Positions 1 through 5,733 are shown, counted from the stretch's first letter. The stretch: 5,910 nt of DNA from Chloroflexota bacterium (GCA_008501785.1 QQUD01000606.1:1-5910); one strand, 5' to 3'. A program made the numbers and translations. The notes: generated from the sequence alone by a model not told the origin.

Positions 1-1985
1 GTGAATTTGGGATCGATACCGATGCCAGAATCCATAAACACAATTTCTAAAAATTCTTCTTCCTCGATTTGGCTGGGGATCAGTTGCGCATTAATTGTGA
101 TGTCGCCATGATCTGGCGTGTATTTCACTGCATTACCGATGATGTTTGTAAAGGATTGCACCAGCCGCTTGAAATCAGCCAGAATTTGTGGCAAATCCTC
201 GATGCCGTTTAATGTGAGCGTAATCCGCCGTTCGCGCATCGCCTGGATGAGTGGCTCAACAGATAGTTTAAGCACTGTATCGAGCCGGGTTTTAACAAAT
301 GTAAGCTGCATCCCATCTACATCAAGTTGGCTGGCGTCTAACATCGCTGTAATCAAGCTCTCAAGCTGAACGGTGGCCCGATTGACGTGCCCCACAATTT
401 CCCGTGTTTGTTCACGCGTCAGCGCATTTTCTTCATTCATGGCGGCCAGAATGTCGGTGTACCCTTTCACCTGAGTGAGTGGTGTGCGCAGTTCGTGTGA
501 AGCAATGGTGATGAAATCTGATTTAACCCGGTCCATAATTTCGAGCCGTTCGTTTTGGTCAACTAAGTCACGGTTCAAATCCCGGATATGCTCATTTTGG
601 TCTCCAAGTTCGCTAAACAAACGCGCATTTTGCAGCGCCACGACGGTTTGATCGGCCAATATCTGAGTCAACTCTAATTCGCTAGGCTGATAGGGGACCG
701 AAGAATTTTTGGGACCAATGGCGATCAGGGCGGTGATTTCATCTCCTGCACATATGGGGACAAATGCTTCCATGGCATGTTCTCGCAGCCATTGTTTAGT
801 TTCGTCTCGAAATGAGGAAAATTCGGGATTGTAGTCGATGTCATATTGCAACATGGGTTGCCGCTGCGCGGTTAAAGTTTCTACAAATAGACTTTTTTCT
901 GGTAGTTTGATAATGGTGCGAGAAATTTTCCCCATGCCAGGAATTGGGTTGATTTCGTACCGTCCATCTTCTAATTTTGTAAACAGCATAAGCGCACCCC
1001 GATTGGTTTCTAACAGCTCACTAAGCGTACCGATGATGAGTAGTGAGAGTTGTTGTACGTCTAATGTGCGGGAGATGGCTTGACTGTAGTTGCGAACAAC
1101 TTGACTGGTGTTGAAGCTTTCGCCGATGATGTAATGATAGGTTAGTTTTTCAACGGCCGTTCTGAATGGCTGGTAGAAAAAAATAACGAGCGTGGCGATA
1201 ATTGCCAGAAAGATGCTAATGGGAATGGGGCTTGTTAATGCTTCACTGATTCTGAGCGATAGCAGGAGTGCTCCGACGAAGGGCAGCGCAGAGATGGTGT
1301 TAATTAATAAAAATGCGAATGCCCGCCGGGAGCGGGTGCGTACATCAAAAATGCGAAATGAAAAAATGGCATATGACATGCTCACCAAGCCAACATACCG
1401 CAATATCTGTCCGACAATTATCAAGGCTGGGATTGTGATGAATAGCAATATCTCGCCGATGAAGAACACGCATAGGGAAATGGACCAGTAGAGCAGCCTG
1501 TTTGCATGCCAGGGGAAATGAGTTTGCTGGTAGGTACGCCAGCTCCTTATTAGCAGTAAGCCGCTTATTCCAAACCAGGTAAGGTAGGAAATGAGGTTGC
1601 CGTAGGTGATTGAGGGTAAATTGAGGGTGGCGATTTCTGGAATGAGTATATTAGCTGCTAAAAGATCGATGATGATGACAGACAAAATGGCGGCTGCACC
1701 AAGAATTACCCAGCGCTGGCGCAATTGCCAATCGAGGTATACGGCCGTTGTCATGGTTAAAACGGCCGTATTTGCCAACAGCACCTTCAATGGTAAATTG
1801 GGGTACAGTACATGTGGCGCAAAGAAGATAGAAAATTCCCAGGCCAATGAGGCAACGAGCAGCACCAAAAACCAGCGCATCGCTTTGGCATGATGGCTGT
1901 GTCGCACCAATGCCACAATTAAGAGGAGTGCATAAAATCCGGCAGCAATTAAAGGAATGATAGAATTGATATCAGGTACGTTCAT
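1..1985 (-). CDS. Membrane sensor histidine kinase (multi-TM + GAF + HisKA + HATPase), C-terminus beyond window
   Basis: The protein begins MNVPDINSII and stays open through 661 codons to the left edge. About nine hydrophobic segments are visible, near residues 7-27, 36-57, 64-84, 92-114, 125-146, 162-184, 186-208, 222-244 and 254-272. The first seven, ending in YAIFSFRIFD, resemble the 7TM sensor region of histidine kinases. A GAF domain spans about 303-453, ending in the typical VALQNARLF, and a short coiled-coil linker follows. The HisKA H-box is SHELRTP with phospho-acceptor His497. The ATPase domain shows the N-box NIIGNAVKYT (Asn614, Asn618) and the G1 box DSGIG (652-656). The F and G2 boxes lie outside the window, so only about 60 residues of that domain are seen. 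The expected role is autophosphorylation and phosphotransfer to an unseen response regulator; the signal is unknown. No good Shine-Dalgarno precedes the ATG at 1985, so the start is likely but not certain. Confidence 0.93.
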   Translation of the reverse strand, partial: MNVPDINSIIPLIAAGFYALLLIVALVRHSHHAKAMRWFLVLLVASLAWEFSIFFAPHVLYPNLPLKVLLANTAVLTMTTAVYLDWQLRQRWVILGAAAILSVIIIDLLAANILIPEIATLNLPSITYGNLISYLTWFGISGLLLIRSWRTYQQTHFPWHANRLLYWSISLCVFFIGEILLFITIPALIIVGQILRYVGLVSMSYAIFSFRIFDVRTRSRRAFAFLLINTISALPFVGALLLSLRISEALTSPIPISIFLAIIATLVIFFYQPFRTAVEKLTYHYIIGESFNTSQVVRNYSQAISRTLDVQQLSLLIIGTLSELLETNRGALMLFTKLEDGRYEINPIPGMGKISRTIIKLPEKSLFVETLTAQRQPMLQYDIDYNPEFSSFRDETKQWLREHAMEAFVPICAGDEITALIAIGPKNSSVPYQPSELELTQILADQTVVALQNARLFSELGDQNEHIRDLNRDLVDQNERLEIMDRVKSDFITIASHELRTPLTQVKGYTDILAAMNEENALTREQTREIVGHVNRATVQLESLITAMLDASQLDVDGMQLTFVKTRLDTVLKLSVEPLIQAMRERRITLTLNGIEDLPQILADFKRLVQSFTNIIGNAVKYTPDHGDITINAQLIPSQIEEEEFLEIVFMDSGIGIDPKF

Positions 1986-2071
1986 GAAATCTCATTTTAC
2001 CGGCGCAAACTTTTATTTGCTTTGCCAATAGTAGGTTGACACATACTTCAATCGGCAATGGATTGTGCCAA

Positions 2072-2099
2072 ATTATAGGATACCAATCAAAGCTTGCAG
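2072..2099 (-). promoter_or_regulatory. Possible promoter of the histidine kinase gene
   Basis: Reading the minus strand, a perfect TATAAT lies at 2077-2072. The best -35 candidate 16 bp upstream, CTGCAA (2099-2094), is poor, so the call rests mainly on the -10 box. A transcript would start near 2065 and carry a leader of about 80 nt before the kinase ATG at 1985. The site lies downstream of the tRNA terminator, as expected if the kinase has its own promoter. Confidence 0.4.
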
Positions 2100-2157
2100 T
2101 TGAACTGAATTTGACAAAGCACTTGTATTGTAACGGCCGTTTCTCCCCATCGCAATC

Positions 2158-2187
2158 AAAAAAGGCGTGACTTTTGATTGTCACGCC
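2158..2187 (-). terminator. Intrinsic terminator of the tRNA-Ser unit
   Basis: GGCGTGAC (2164-2171) and GTCACGCC (2180-2187) form a perfect 8-bp stem with an 8-nt loop. On the minus strand the stem is followed directly by six T (A run at 2158-2163). There is no T run on the other side, so it works for minus-strand transcription. It lies 57 nt beyond the tRNA 3' end and ahead of the kinase promoter. Confidence 0.85.
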
Positions 2188-2191
2188 CTCT

Positions 2192-2239
2192 AGTATTGCG
2201 CGGCGGCCCTTTCAAACAGACGACTGCGTTTGCAATACT
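2192..2239 (-). repeat. Inverted repeat in the tRNA-Ser trailer
   Basis: AGTATTGC (2192-2199) and GCAATACT (2232-2239) are perfect 8-bp complements enclosing 32 nt. On the minus strand the enclosed part contains a smaller imperfect hairpin (AAA..CAG / CTGTTT). The structure starts 5 nt after the tRNA 3' end and stops just before the terminator stem. The precursor transcript could therefore fold into tRNA, trailer stem and terminator stem in series. A role in 3'-end processing is an inference. Confidence 0.5.
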
Positions 2240-2243
2240 TTAG

Positions 2244-2328
2244 CGGATGGGGTGGGATTCGAACCCACGAGGCTGTGACACCCACACGCTTTCCAGGCGT
2301 GCGCCTTAAACCACTCGGCCACCCATCC
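2244..2328 (-). tRNA. tRNA-Ser (anticodon GGA)
   Basis: The 85-nt minus-strand gene folds as a class II tRNA. The acceptor arms are GGATGGG (2328-2322) and CCCATCC (2251-2245), with discriminator G73 at 2244, as is usual for serine. The anticodon stem CACGC/GCGTG closes the loop CTGGAAA, giving anticodon GGA at 2294-2292, which reads UCC and UCU. The T arm is GTGGG-TTCGAAT-CCCAC. A long variable arm is present, as in all serine tRNAs, and its stem seems to contain one mismatch. CCA is not encoded (CTA follows G73), so it must be added by the CCA-adding enzyme. The gene stands alone with its own promoter and terminator. Confidence 0.97.
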
Positions 2329-2346
2329 AATTAATGATGTTGTTAA

Positions 2347-2392
2347 GCACAAACTTGTGTGCAGTCGGGTTTGCTTGTTGGATGTGCAAACC
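2347..2392 (-). other. Two hairpins in the tRNA-Ser 5' leader
   Basis: GGTTTGC (2368-2374) pairs with GCAAACC (2386-2392) around an 11-nt loop. GCACA (2347-2351) pairs with TGTGC (2358-2362) around a 6-nt loop. With the promoter at 2401-2428, the first hairpin would sit almost exactly at the transcript 5' end and the second 18 nt before the mature tRNA. They may protect the precursor or guide RNase P and exonuclease trimming. The stems are short, so chance cannot be excluded. Confidence 0.35.
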
Positions 2393-2400
2393 GGATGCGA

Positions 2401-2428
2401 ATTATAATCTGTGTTTGATAGATTGCAA
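2401..2428 (-). promoter_or_regulatory. Sigma70-type promoter of tRNA-Ser
   Basis: On the minus strand TTGCAA (2428-2423) is followed by a 16-bp spacer and a perfect TATAAT (2406-2401). Transcription would start near 2394, giving a leader of about 65 nt ahead of the tRNA 5' end at 2328. This is one of the two best promoter matches in the window, and its position fits a stable RNA gene. Confidence 0.7.
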
Positions 2429-2439
2429 GTTTGATTTGT

Positions 2440-2521
2440 AAAAAAATATCACGTAAAGGCGCAAAGACCTAAATGGGACCTAATGTGTTCTTTTTCATTG
2501 CGCCTTTGCATCTTTGCGTGA
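2440..2521 (-). terminator. Repeat-derived hairpin terminator downstream of the gamma-glutamyltransferase gene
   Basis: The arms at 2449-2468 and 2502-2521 match as inverted repeats at 16 of 20 positions. Both arms are built from GCAAAG-like units (for example GGCGCAAAG and ATGCAAAG), so the element is also an internal direct repeat. On the minus strand the second arm is followed by TA and then seven T (2446-2440), which makes a plausible intrinsic terminator. The element begins 6 nt after the TAA stop codon of the neighbouring gene. The 33-nt loop is longer than usual for a terminator. Confidence 0.6.
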
Positions 2522-2527
2522 AAATTC

Positions 2528-4135
2528 TTACCAACCAACAGCGCAGCCATCTTTACGCGGTTCGCTGCTGCCGATGAGAACCCCGGTTACTGGATCGCGC
2601 ACAATTACCTGCCCACCACCGTAGTGGAATTGCTTGTCTTTGGGTGGGAGGGCGTGTCCACGTCGTGCTAGTTCAAGTTGGGTTTCTAACGGCATGGTAG
2701 ATTCTAATGCCACCAGCTTGTCGTTTTGCCAATAAAATCGAGGCGCATCCAGCGCTGCTTGTGGATCCATGCCAAATTCGACCATGTTTAGACCAACTTG
2801 CAAATGACCTTGTGGCTGCATAAACCCACCCATTACGCCAAAGCTGCTCCAGGCCTGCCCGTGCCGCGTGATGAAGCCGGGAATGATGGTGTGAAACGGC
2901 CGTTTGACAGGAGCCACTTCATTTGGATGCCCCGGTTCTAGGCTAAAATTCGCGCCACGATTTTGCAACTGGATGCCAGTTGTGCCTGCGGTGACACCGC
3001 TGCCGAATCCTTGGTATAGGCTTTGAATCCAACTCACCATATTGCCATCGCCATCGGCTACTGTCAGATAAACCGTATCGCCCAAATCCATTGGTTGGCC
3101 GGGTGTGGGGAGCAGCGCCTGGTCCATTTGTATAAGCGCACGGCGCTGGTCGGCATAGGATTGGTTGAGCAATTCTGAAACGGGAACATCGGTTTGACGT
3201 GGGTCGGCGATATAGGCGTGAGCATCGGCAAAAGCGAGTTTGGTAGCTTCAATGAGGGCGTGATAATAATCGGCTGTGCCATAGCCTAACGCTTGTAAAT
3301 CAAATCCAGAAGCGATGTTCAAAGCGATGAGAGCTGTGAGTCCTTGTCCGTTGGGTGGAATTTCATGAAAAGCGTATCCATCTCCATAATTTGTGCTGAT
3401 GGGGTCTACCCATTCTGCGGCATAGTTGGCTAAGTCATCCTGGGTTAACTTGCCGCCTGTTGCCTGCACGGCATCGACAATTTGTCGGCCAATATCCCCC
3501 AAATAGAAAGCATCGTACCCTTGATCGGCCAATGCCATCAAGCTGCTAGCAAATTCTGGATTTTTGAATAATTCAGTGGCGTGGGGCGTATGCCCCTCAG
3601 GAACCCAAACGCGCTTTGAGTCAGGGTAGACGCTCATTTTTTCAAGTGAAAGCTGCCACTGGGCTGCAATCAGTTCGCTCACGGGAAAGCCGTCGCGAGC
3701 GTATTGAATGGGGCGACTCAGCAGCGTATCTAGCCCCATGGTGCCAAATTTTTCGAGGGCAAGCTGCCAGCCACGCAAGCTGCCGGGAACAGTGACAGGG
3801 AGTCCGCCCTGCGCGGGCATTGTTTGATGCCCTTGGCTGCGAACGAAATCGGCCGTTAACTCCATTGATGCCGGACCGCTAGCATTGATGCCGAATAATT
3901 TTTGCTCATCGGCCATCCAGATGAGGGCAAATGCGTCGCCGCCGATACCGGTTGAGCATGGTTCAACAACGCACATGGTTGCAATCGTGGCAATGGCAGC
4001 ATCAACGGCATTGCCACCGGCCTGTAAAATGCTTAAACCGGCCTGCGCGGCGAGCGGCTGGCTGGTAGCTACAATGCCATTTGTGGCTACGATATTTGAG
4101 CGGCGGCTTGGGAATGTGTGGTTGTTGAATTTCAT
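2528..4135 (-). CDS. ggt: Gamma-glutamyltransferase / glutathione hydrolase family (YwrD-like branch)
   Basis: This 535-residue protein has the full length of the Ntn-hydrolase gamma-glutamyltransferase family. These enzymes cleave themselves into two subunits and remove or transfer gamma-glutamyl groups from glutathione and related compounds. Family blocks seen: the N-terminal GGNAVDAAIA (40-49), EPCSTGIGGDAF (58-69), NGQGLTAL (262-269), the processing site GDTVYLTVADGDGNMVS with probable nucleophile Thr354, LQNRGANFSL (390-399), KRPFHTIIP (411-419) and MGGFMQPQGH (435-444). LQNRG and HTIIP, in place of the E. coli NNxMDDF and Ser-Ser motifs, place it in the YwrD-like branch, whose substrates are poorly known. 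No signal peptide is visible, so it is probably cytoplasmic, unlike periplasmic or secreted GGTs. The ATG at 4135 is supported by AAGGA (4147-4143) with a 7-nt gap. It forms a single-gene unit. The segment NASGPAS (84-90) lacks the Arg often found there. Confidence 0.92.
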   Translation of the reverse strand: MKFNNHTFPSRRSNIVATNGIVATSQPLAAQAGLSILQAGGNAVDAAIATIATMCVVEPCSTGIGGDAFALIWMADEQKLFGINASGPASMELTADFVRSQGHQTMPAQGGLPVTVPGSLRGWQLALEKFGTMGLDTLLSRPIQYARDGFPVSELIAAQWQLSLEKMSVYPDSKRVWVPEGHTPHATELFKNPEFASSLMALADQGYDAFYLGDIGRQIVDAVQATGGKLTQDDLANYAAEWVDPISTNYGDGYAFHEIPPNGQGLTALIALNIASGFDLQALGYGTADYYHALIEATKLAFADAHAYIADPRQTDVPVSELLNQSYADQRRALIQMDQALLPTPGQPMDLGDTVYLTVADGDGNMVSWIQSLYQGFGSGVTAGTTGIQLQNRGANFSLEPGHPNEVAPVKRPFHTIIPGFITRHGQAWSSFGVMGGFMQPQGHLQVGLNMVEFGMDPQAALDAPRFYWQNDKLVALESTMPLETQLELARRGHALPPKDKQFHYGGGQVIVRDPVTGVLIGSSEPRKDGCAVGW

Positions 4136-4161
4136 GTGATTTTCCTTGATTTTTTAGACCC

Positions 4162-4259
4162 TATTGGTTTATTCATTATTTAGGTGTTGGTATATTCGTT
4201 TATTCGTCTATTCGTTTATTGAACTTGACCAATACACCAATACATCAATATACCAATAT
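4162..4259. repeat. Imperfect hairpin element built of 8-bp tandem repeats
   Basis: Four tandem 8-mers related to TTTATTCG occupy 4191-4222. Four related to ACCAATAC follow at 4228-4259 (two exact, then ATCAATAT and ACCAATAT). The region 4162-4190 (TATTGGT... GTTGGT) is an imperfect reverse complement of 4228-4258, with small gaps. The whole forms a large imperfect hairpin whose loop contains the TTTATTCG units. It fills the spacer between two divergent genes, so it lies upstream of both. No coding potential is seen. Confidence 0.75.
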
Positions 4260-4358
4260 ACAACTTGTTTACGAATGATCCTGAGAGTGGGAGTTGTCTC
4301 TTTTTGCAACAGTTTACCAGATTGTACGTAAAGCAAACATAGATGTTAAAATTAGAAG

Positions 4359-4377
4359 CACAGTGGATTTTACTGTG
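4359..4377 (+). promoter_or_regulatory. Small inverted repeat ahead of the LiaF-like gene (operator or 5'-UTR hairpin)
   Basis: CACAGT (4359-4364) and ACTGTG (4372-4377) are perfect complements with a 7-nt centre. The repeat ends 16 nt before the ribosome binding site of the next gene. It could bind a dimeric regulator or fold in the leader RNA. With only six paired bases it could be chance, and no convincing promoter was found around it. Confidence 0.3.
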
Positions 4378-4393
4378 TAGGTATTTGAATGAT

Positions 4394-4400
4394 AAGGAGG
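4394..4400 (+). promoter_or_regulatory. Ribosome binding site that fixes a GTG start
   Basis: AAGGAGG is the full Shine-Dalgarno consensus. It lies 5 nt before the in-frame GTG at 4406, which is therefore the likely start. An upstream in-frame ATG at 4343 lacks such a site and would add 21 residues unlike a LiaF N-terminus. Confidence 0.85.
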
Positions 4401-4405
4401 TCCTG

Positions 4406-4957
4406 GTGGACAAGCAAGTTGGATTTCATCCACGTGGACAAGTGATTGTAGGCATCATCATTATATTGTTGGGTGCTGTTTTTTTGTTAGACAATGTGAT
4501 TGATATTAATTTGAGTGCGTTCTTTTGGCCGTTGATGCTGATTGGATTGGGGATTTTTGTGCTGCTGCGGCCTGGAATGGTAGAACGGGATACGGCCGTT
4601 ACCCAACGCTTCCTGGCTGAATTTGACCGGGCTGGGGAATGGGATGCACAAAGCGAAGAGTTTCAATCGTTTATTGCCGATGCGACCTTGGATGTAACGA
4701 AAGCAAATTTGCCCGAAGGTATAACCATTTTTAGATTTATGAATTTTGTTGGCGATATTGAGCTGATTGTGCCGGAGTCTGTCGGGGTATCGGTGCAGTC
4801 GTCGGGGTTTGTGAGCAGTTTGAAGGTAAACGGCCGTAAAGAGGAAAGCTTTTTAGGCCCGCTCACGATGCAGACTGAGGATTATAAAGCGGCCGTTAAC
4901 AAAATTCGCATTGAAGCGACCGGCTTTGTGAATGAAATTAAAGTGCGACGGATTTAA
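4406..4957 (+). CDS. LiaF-like two-TM membrane protein
   Basis: The product is 183 residues from the GTG start. Residues 13-30 and 38-54 are two hydrophobic helices separated by a short turn (DNVIDINLSAFFWP), the layout of the LiaI/LiaF-type N-terminal membrane region (DUF5668-like). A charged linker follows. The C-terminal part (about 88-183), with ADATLDVTKANLPEGITIF, then VGDIELIVPESVGVSVQSSG and a closing EIKVRRI, has the alternating beta pattern of the LiaF C-terminal domain. In Firmicutes, LiaF restrains the cell-envelope-stress kinase LiaS. Here no LiaS/LiaR pair is adjacent, so such a role is unproven; many bacteria carry stand-alone LiaF-like proteins. It contains two exact ACGGCCGT sites and one variant. 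It is transcribed divergently from the gamma-glutamyltransferase gene and has its own terminator. Confidence 0.85.
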   Translation: MDKQVGFHPRGQVIVGIIIILLGAVFLLDNVIDINLSAFFWPLMLIGLGIFVLLRPGMVERDTAVTQRFLAEFDRAGEWDAQSEEFQSFIADATLDVTKANLPEGITIFRFMNFVGDIELIVPESVGVSVQSSGFVSSLKVNGRKEESFLGPLTMQTEDYKAAVNKIRIEATGFVNEIKVRRI

Positions 4958-4962
4958 GATTT

Positions 4963-5001
4963 GAGATTGGGAAATTGGAGATTGAGCTAATTAATCTCTA
5001 A
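4963..5001 (+). repeat. GAGATTG-unit repeat and hairpin after the LiaF-like gene
   Basis: GAGATTG occurs at 4963-4969 and again at 4978-4984. TTGGAGATT (4975-4983) pairs with AATCTCTAA (4993-5001) as a 9-bp stem with one G-U pair and a 9-nt loop. The element begins 5 nt after the TAA stop. No T run follows, so it is not itself a clear terminator. It may protect the mRNA 3' end, since the real terminator lies about 20 nt further on. Confidence 0.5.
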
Positions 5002-5019
5002 ACTCATAATTTAGTTTTG

Positions 5020-5060
5020 AACGCCCATAATTAACTCGATTGTCGATTGTGGGCGTTTTT
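5020..5060 (+). terminator. Intrinsic terminator of the LiaF-like gene
   Basis: AACGCCCA (5020-5027) and TGGGCGTT (5050-5057) form a perfect 8-bp stem. It extends inward by about five further A-U and G-U pairs to a 12-nt loop. A run of five T at 5056-5060 follows on the plus strand. It lies 63 nt after the stop codon of the LiaF-like gene, so the next gene is probably a separate unit. Confidence 0.8.
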
Positions 5061-5069
5061 GATTTCTGG

Positions 5070-5103
5070 AGACCTAGCAGGTTTTTCGGTACCTGTCAGA
5101 TCT
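5070..5103. repeat. Short imperfect palindrome of the GACCT..CAGGT type
   Basis: The 13-nt arms AGACCTAGCAGGT (5070-5082) and ACCTGTCAGATCT (5091-5103) are inverted repeats matching at 10 of 13 positions, with an 8-nt loop starting TTTT. It directly follows the terminator. From memory, intergenic hairpins of this general form recur in several bacterial genomes; this was not checked. Confidence 0.5.
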
Positions 5104-5124
5104 GCAAAAATGTTGGATTTTTGA

Positions 5125-5259
5125 GATGGTTTAGGTAGCGGAGATGCCAGGCTTGGCAATGTGCTGTACGAGCCGTGGCAAGAGGAATTTACTTGTGAGG
5201 TAAAGTCAAATAGTCAGGATGAATGGACGGTACTATTGTCGATGGTGATACGGCCGTAA
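5125..5259 (+). other. Spacer segment with a short open frame; possible gene remnant
   Basis: This is the part of the 364-bp spacer between the LiaF-like and VOC genes that is not explained by hairpins. One frame is open from a stop at 5122 to TAA at 5257. It encodes about 44 residues of balanced, protein-like composition (including LYEPWQEEFTCEV and DEWTVLLSMV), but it has no ATG and no ribosome binding site. A GTG at 5161 is the only candidate start. I do not recognise the sequence. It could be the tail of a decayed gene or chance. An ACGGCCGT site overlaps its end. Confidence 0.25.
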
Positions 5260-5266
5260 TCATCAC

Positions 5267-5294
5267 ATGACAATCTTCTCGTTTTCCGTATACT
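5267..5294 (+). promoter_or_regulatory. Sigma70-type promoter of the VOC gene
   Basis: ATGACA (5267-5272, five of six matches to TTGACA) is followed after 16 bp by TATACT (5289-5294, five of six matches to TATAAT). Transcription would start near 5301, leaving a leader of about 20 nt that includes the ribosome binding site. An ACGGCCGT copy ends 9 nt before the -35 box. Confidence 0.6.
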
Positions 5295-5311
5295 TAACAT
5301 GTAACTTTGAT

Positions 5312-5317
5312 GGAGGG
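5312..5317 (+). promoter_or_regulatory. Ribosome binding site choosing the start of the VOC gene
   Basis: GGAGGG lies 4 nt before the ATG at 5322. Earlier in-frame starts, TTG at 5307 and ATG at 5310, lie upstream of or overlap this site and have no site of their own. The ATG at 5322 is therefore preferred. Confidence 0.8.
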
Positions 5318-5321
5318 AAAG

Positions 5322-5717
5322 ATGAACAGGCCTTCAATTGAGCAGCAAGTGACCTTTTTGCACACGGATGATTTGGAGAAAACGGCCGTTTTCTACCAAA
5401 CCATCCTCGGCCTCAACCTGGTGCTGGACCAGGGACCCTGCCGCATTTATGCTGTGGGACGCGATGCCTTCCTTGGATTTTGCCGCAGTGCAGGCACACG
5501 GCTTGGCGGCGACGAACAGGCCGATCCAGTAATTTTGACACTCGTTTCGCAAGAAGTCGACGCATGGCATACGTTTCTGGTAGAAAAAGATGTACCCATT
5601 GAAAAACCACCAACATTGAACGAAAAGTTTAACATCTATCATTGCTTCATCCGCGATCCCAACGGCTATCTCGTCGAAATCCAGCGCTTTTTAGACCCAT
5701 CCTGGCCGACACCATAA
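5322..5717 (+). CDS. VOC-superfamily protein (glyoxalase/bleomycin-resistance fold)
   Basis: The product has 131 residues, the usual size for a single-unit VOC protein made of two beta-alpha-beta-beta-beta modules that normally forms a dimer. Module one shows VTFLHTDDLEKTAVFYQTILGL (10-31), matching the family pattern of a strand, then a DL..xxxFY helix and the LGL turn. Module two ends with the characteristic RDPNGYLVEIQ (111-121), in which Glu119 matches the last metal ligand of glyoxalase I. Other glyoxalase I ligands do not look conserved: the position expected to be His before the second module falls near Val70, and the first falls near Gln9. A true glyoxalase I is therefore unlikely, and the substrate cannot be predicted. 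It is cytoplasmic, with no signal or TM segment. It has its own promoter and a long inverted repeat downstream. An 18-bp perfect palindrome lies inside codons 19-25. Confidence 0.88.
   Translation: MNRPSIEQQVTFLHTDDLEKTAVFYQTILGLNLVLDQGPCRIYAVGRDAFLGFCRSAGTRLGGDEQADPVILTLVSQEVDAWHTFLVEKDVPIEKPPTLNEKFNIYHCFIRDPNGYLVEIQRFLDPSWPTP
5377..5394. repeat. 18-bp perfect palindrome centred on ACGGCCGT, within the VOC gene
   Basis: The ACGGCCGT core at 5382-5389 is extended symmetrically by AGAA and TTCT, giving nine perfectly paired positions on each side with no spacer. It lies about 55 nt into the VOC coding sequence and encodes residues around Lys20-Thr-Ala-Val-Phe24. It is the longest perfect palindrome I found in the window. 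Confidence 0.9.
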
Positions 5718-5733
5718 CATGAATAATGAAGAA

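Larger units (their letters stand above)
1153..5389. repeat. Dispersed iterated palindrome ACGGCCGT (nine exact copies)
   Basis: Exact copies start at 1153, 1741, 1762, 2133, 2896, 4592, 4830, 5250 and 5382. CGGCCG variants with a different first or last base occupy 3849-3856 (TCGGCCGT) and 4889-4896 (GCGGCCGT). Seven exact copies are in four genes on both strands and two (2133, 5250) are in spacers. Five coding copies read Thr-Ala-Val, one reads Lys-Arg-Pro-Phe (2896) and one reads Asn-Gly-Arg-Lys (4830), so the site occurs in all three frames. The DNA word, not the peptide, seems to be what is repeated. For a random 8-mer at this length about 0.1 copy is expected. Confidence 0.9.

Noticed and set aside
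118..1893. Several plus-strand open frames of 80-100 codons within the left third
   Set aside because: They lie opposite the histidine kinase, which has clear domain motifs on the minus strand, and they show no recognisable domains or ribosome binding sites.
1972..2184. Minus-strand 70-codon frame upstream of the kinase
   Set aside because: It covers the tRNA terminator, the kinase promoter and the kinase start, with no recognisable protein features.
3885..4139. Plus-strand 84-codon frame opposite the start of the gamma-glutamyltransferase
   Set aside because: It is antisense to a well-supported conserved protein region and has no features of its own.
4283..4295. GAGA...TCTC followed by five T near 4283-4295 considered as a terminator
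   Set aside because: The stem is only about four pairs and no gene ends nearby.
4343..4405. Longer LiaF-like protein starting at ATG 4343
   Set aside because: The full AAGGAGG site at 4394-4400 correctly precedes the GTG at 4406. The 21 extra residues would cross the small inverted repeat and the ribosome binding site.
5334..5642. Minus-strand frames opposite the VOC gene
   Set aside because: They are shadows of the VOC gene, which has a promoter, ribosome binding site and family motifs on the plus strand.
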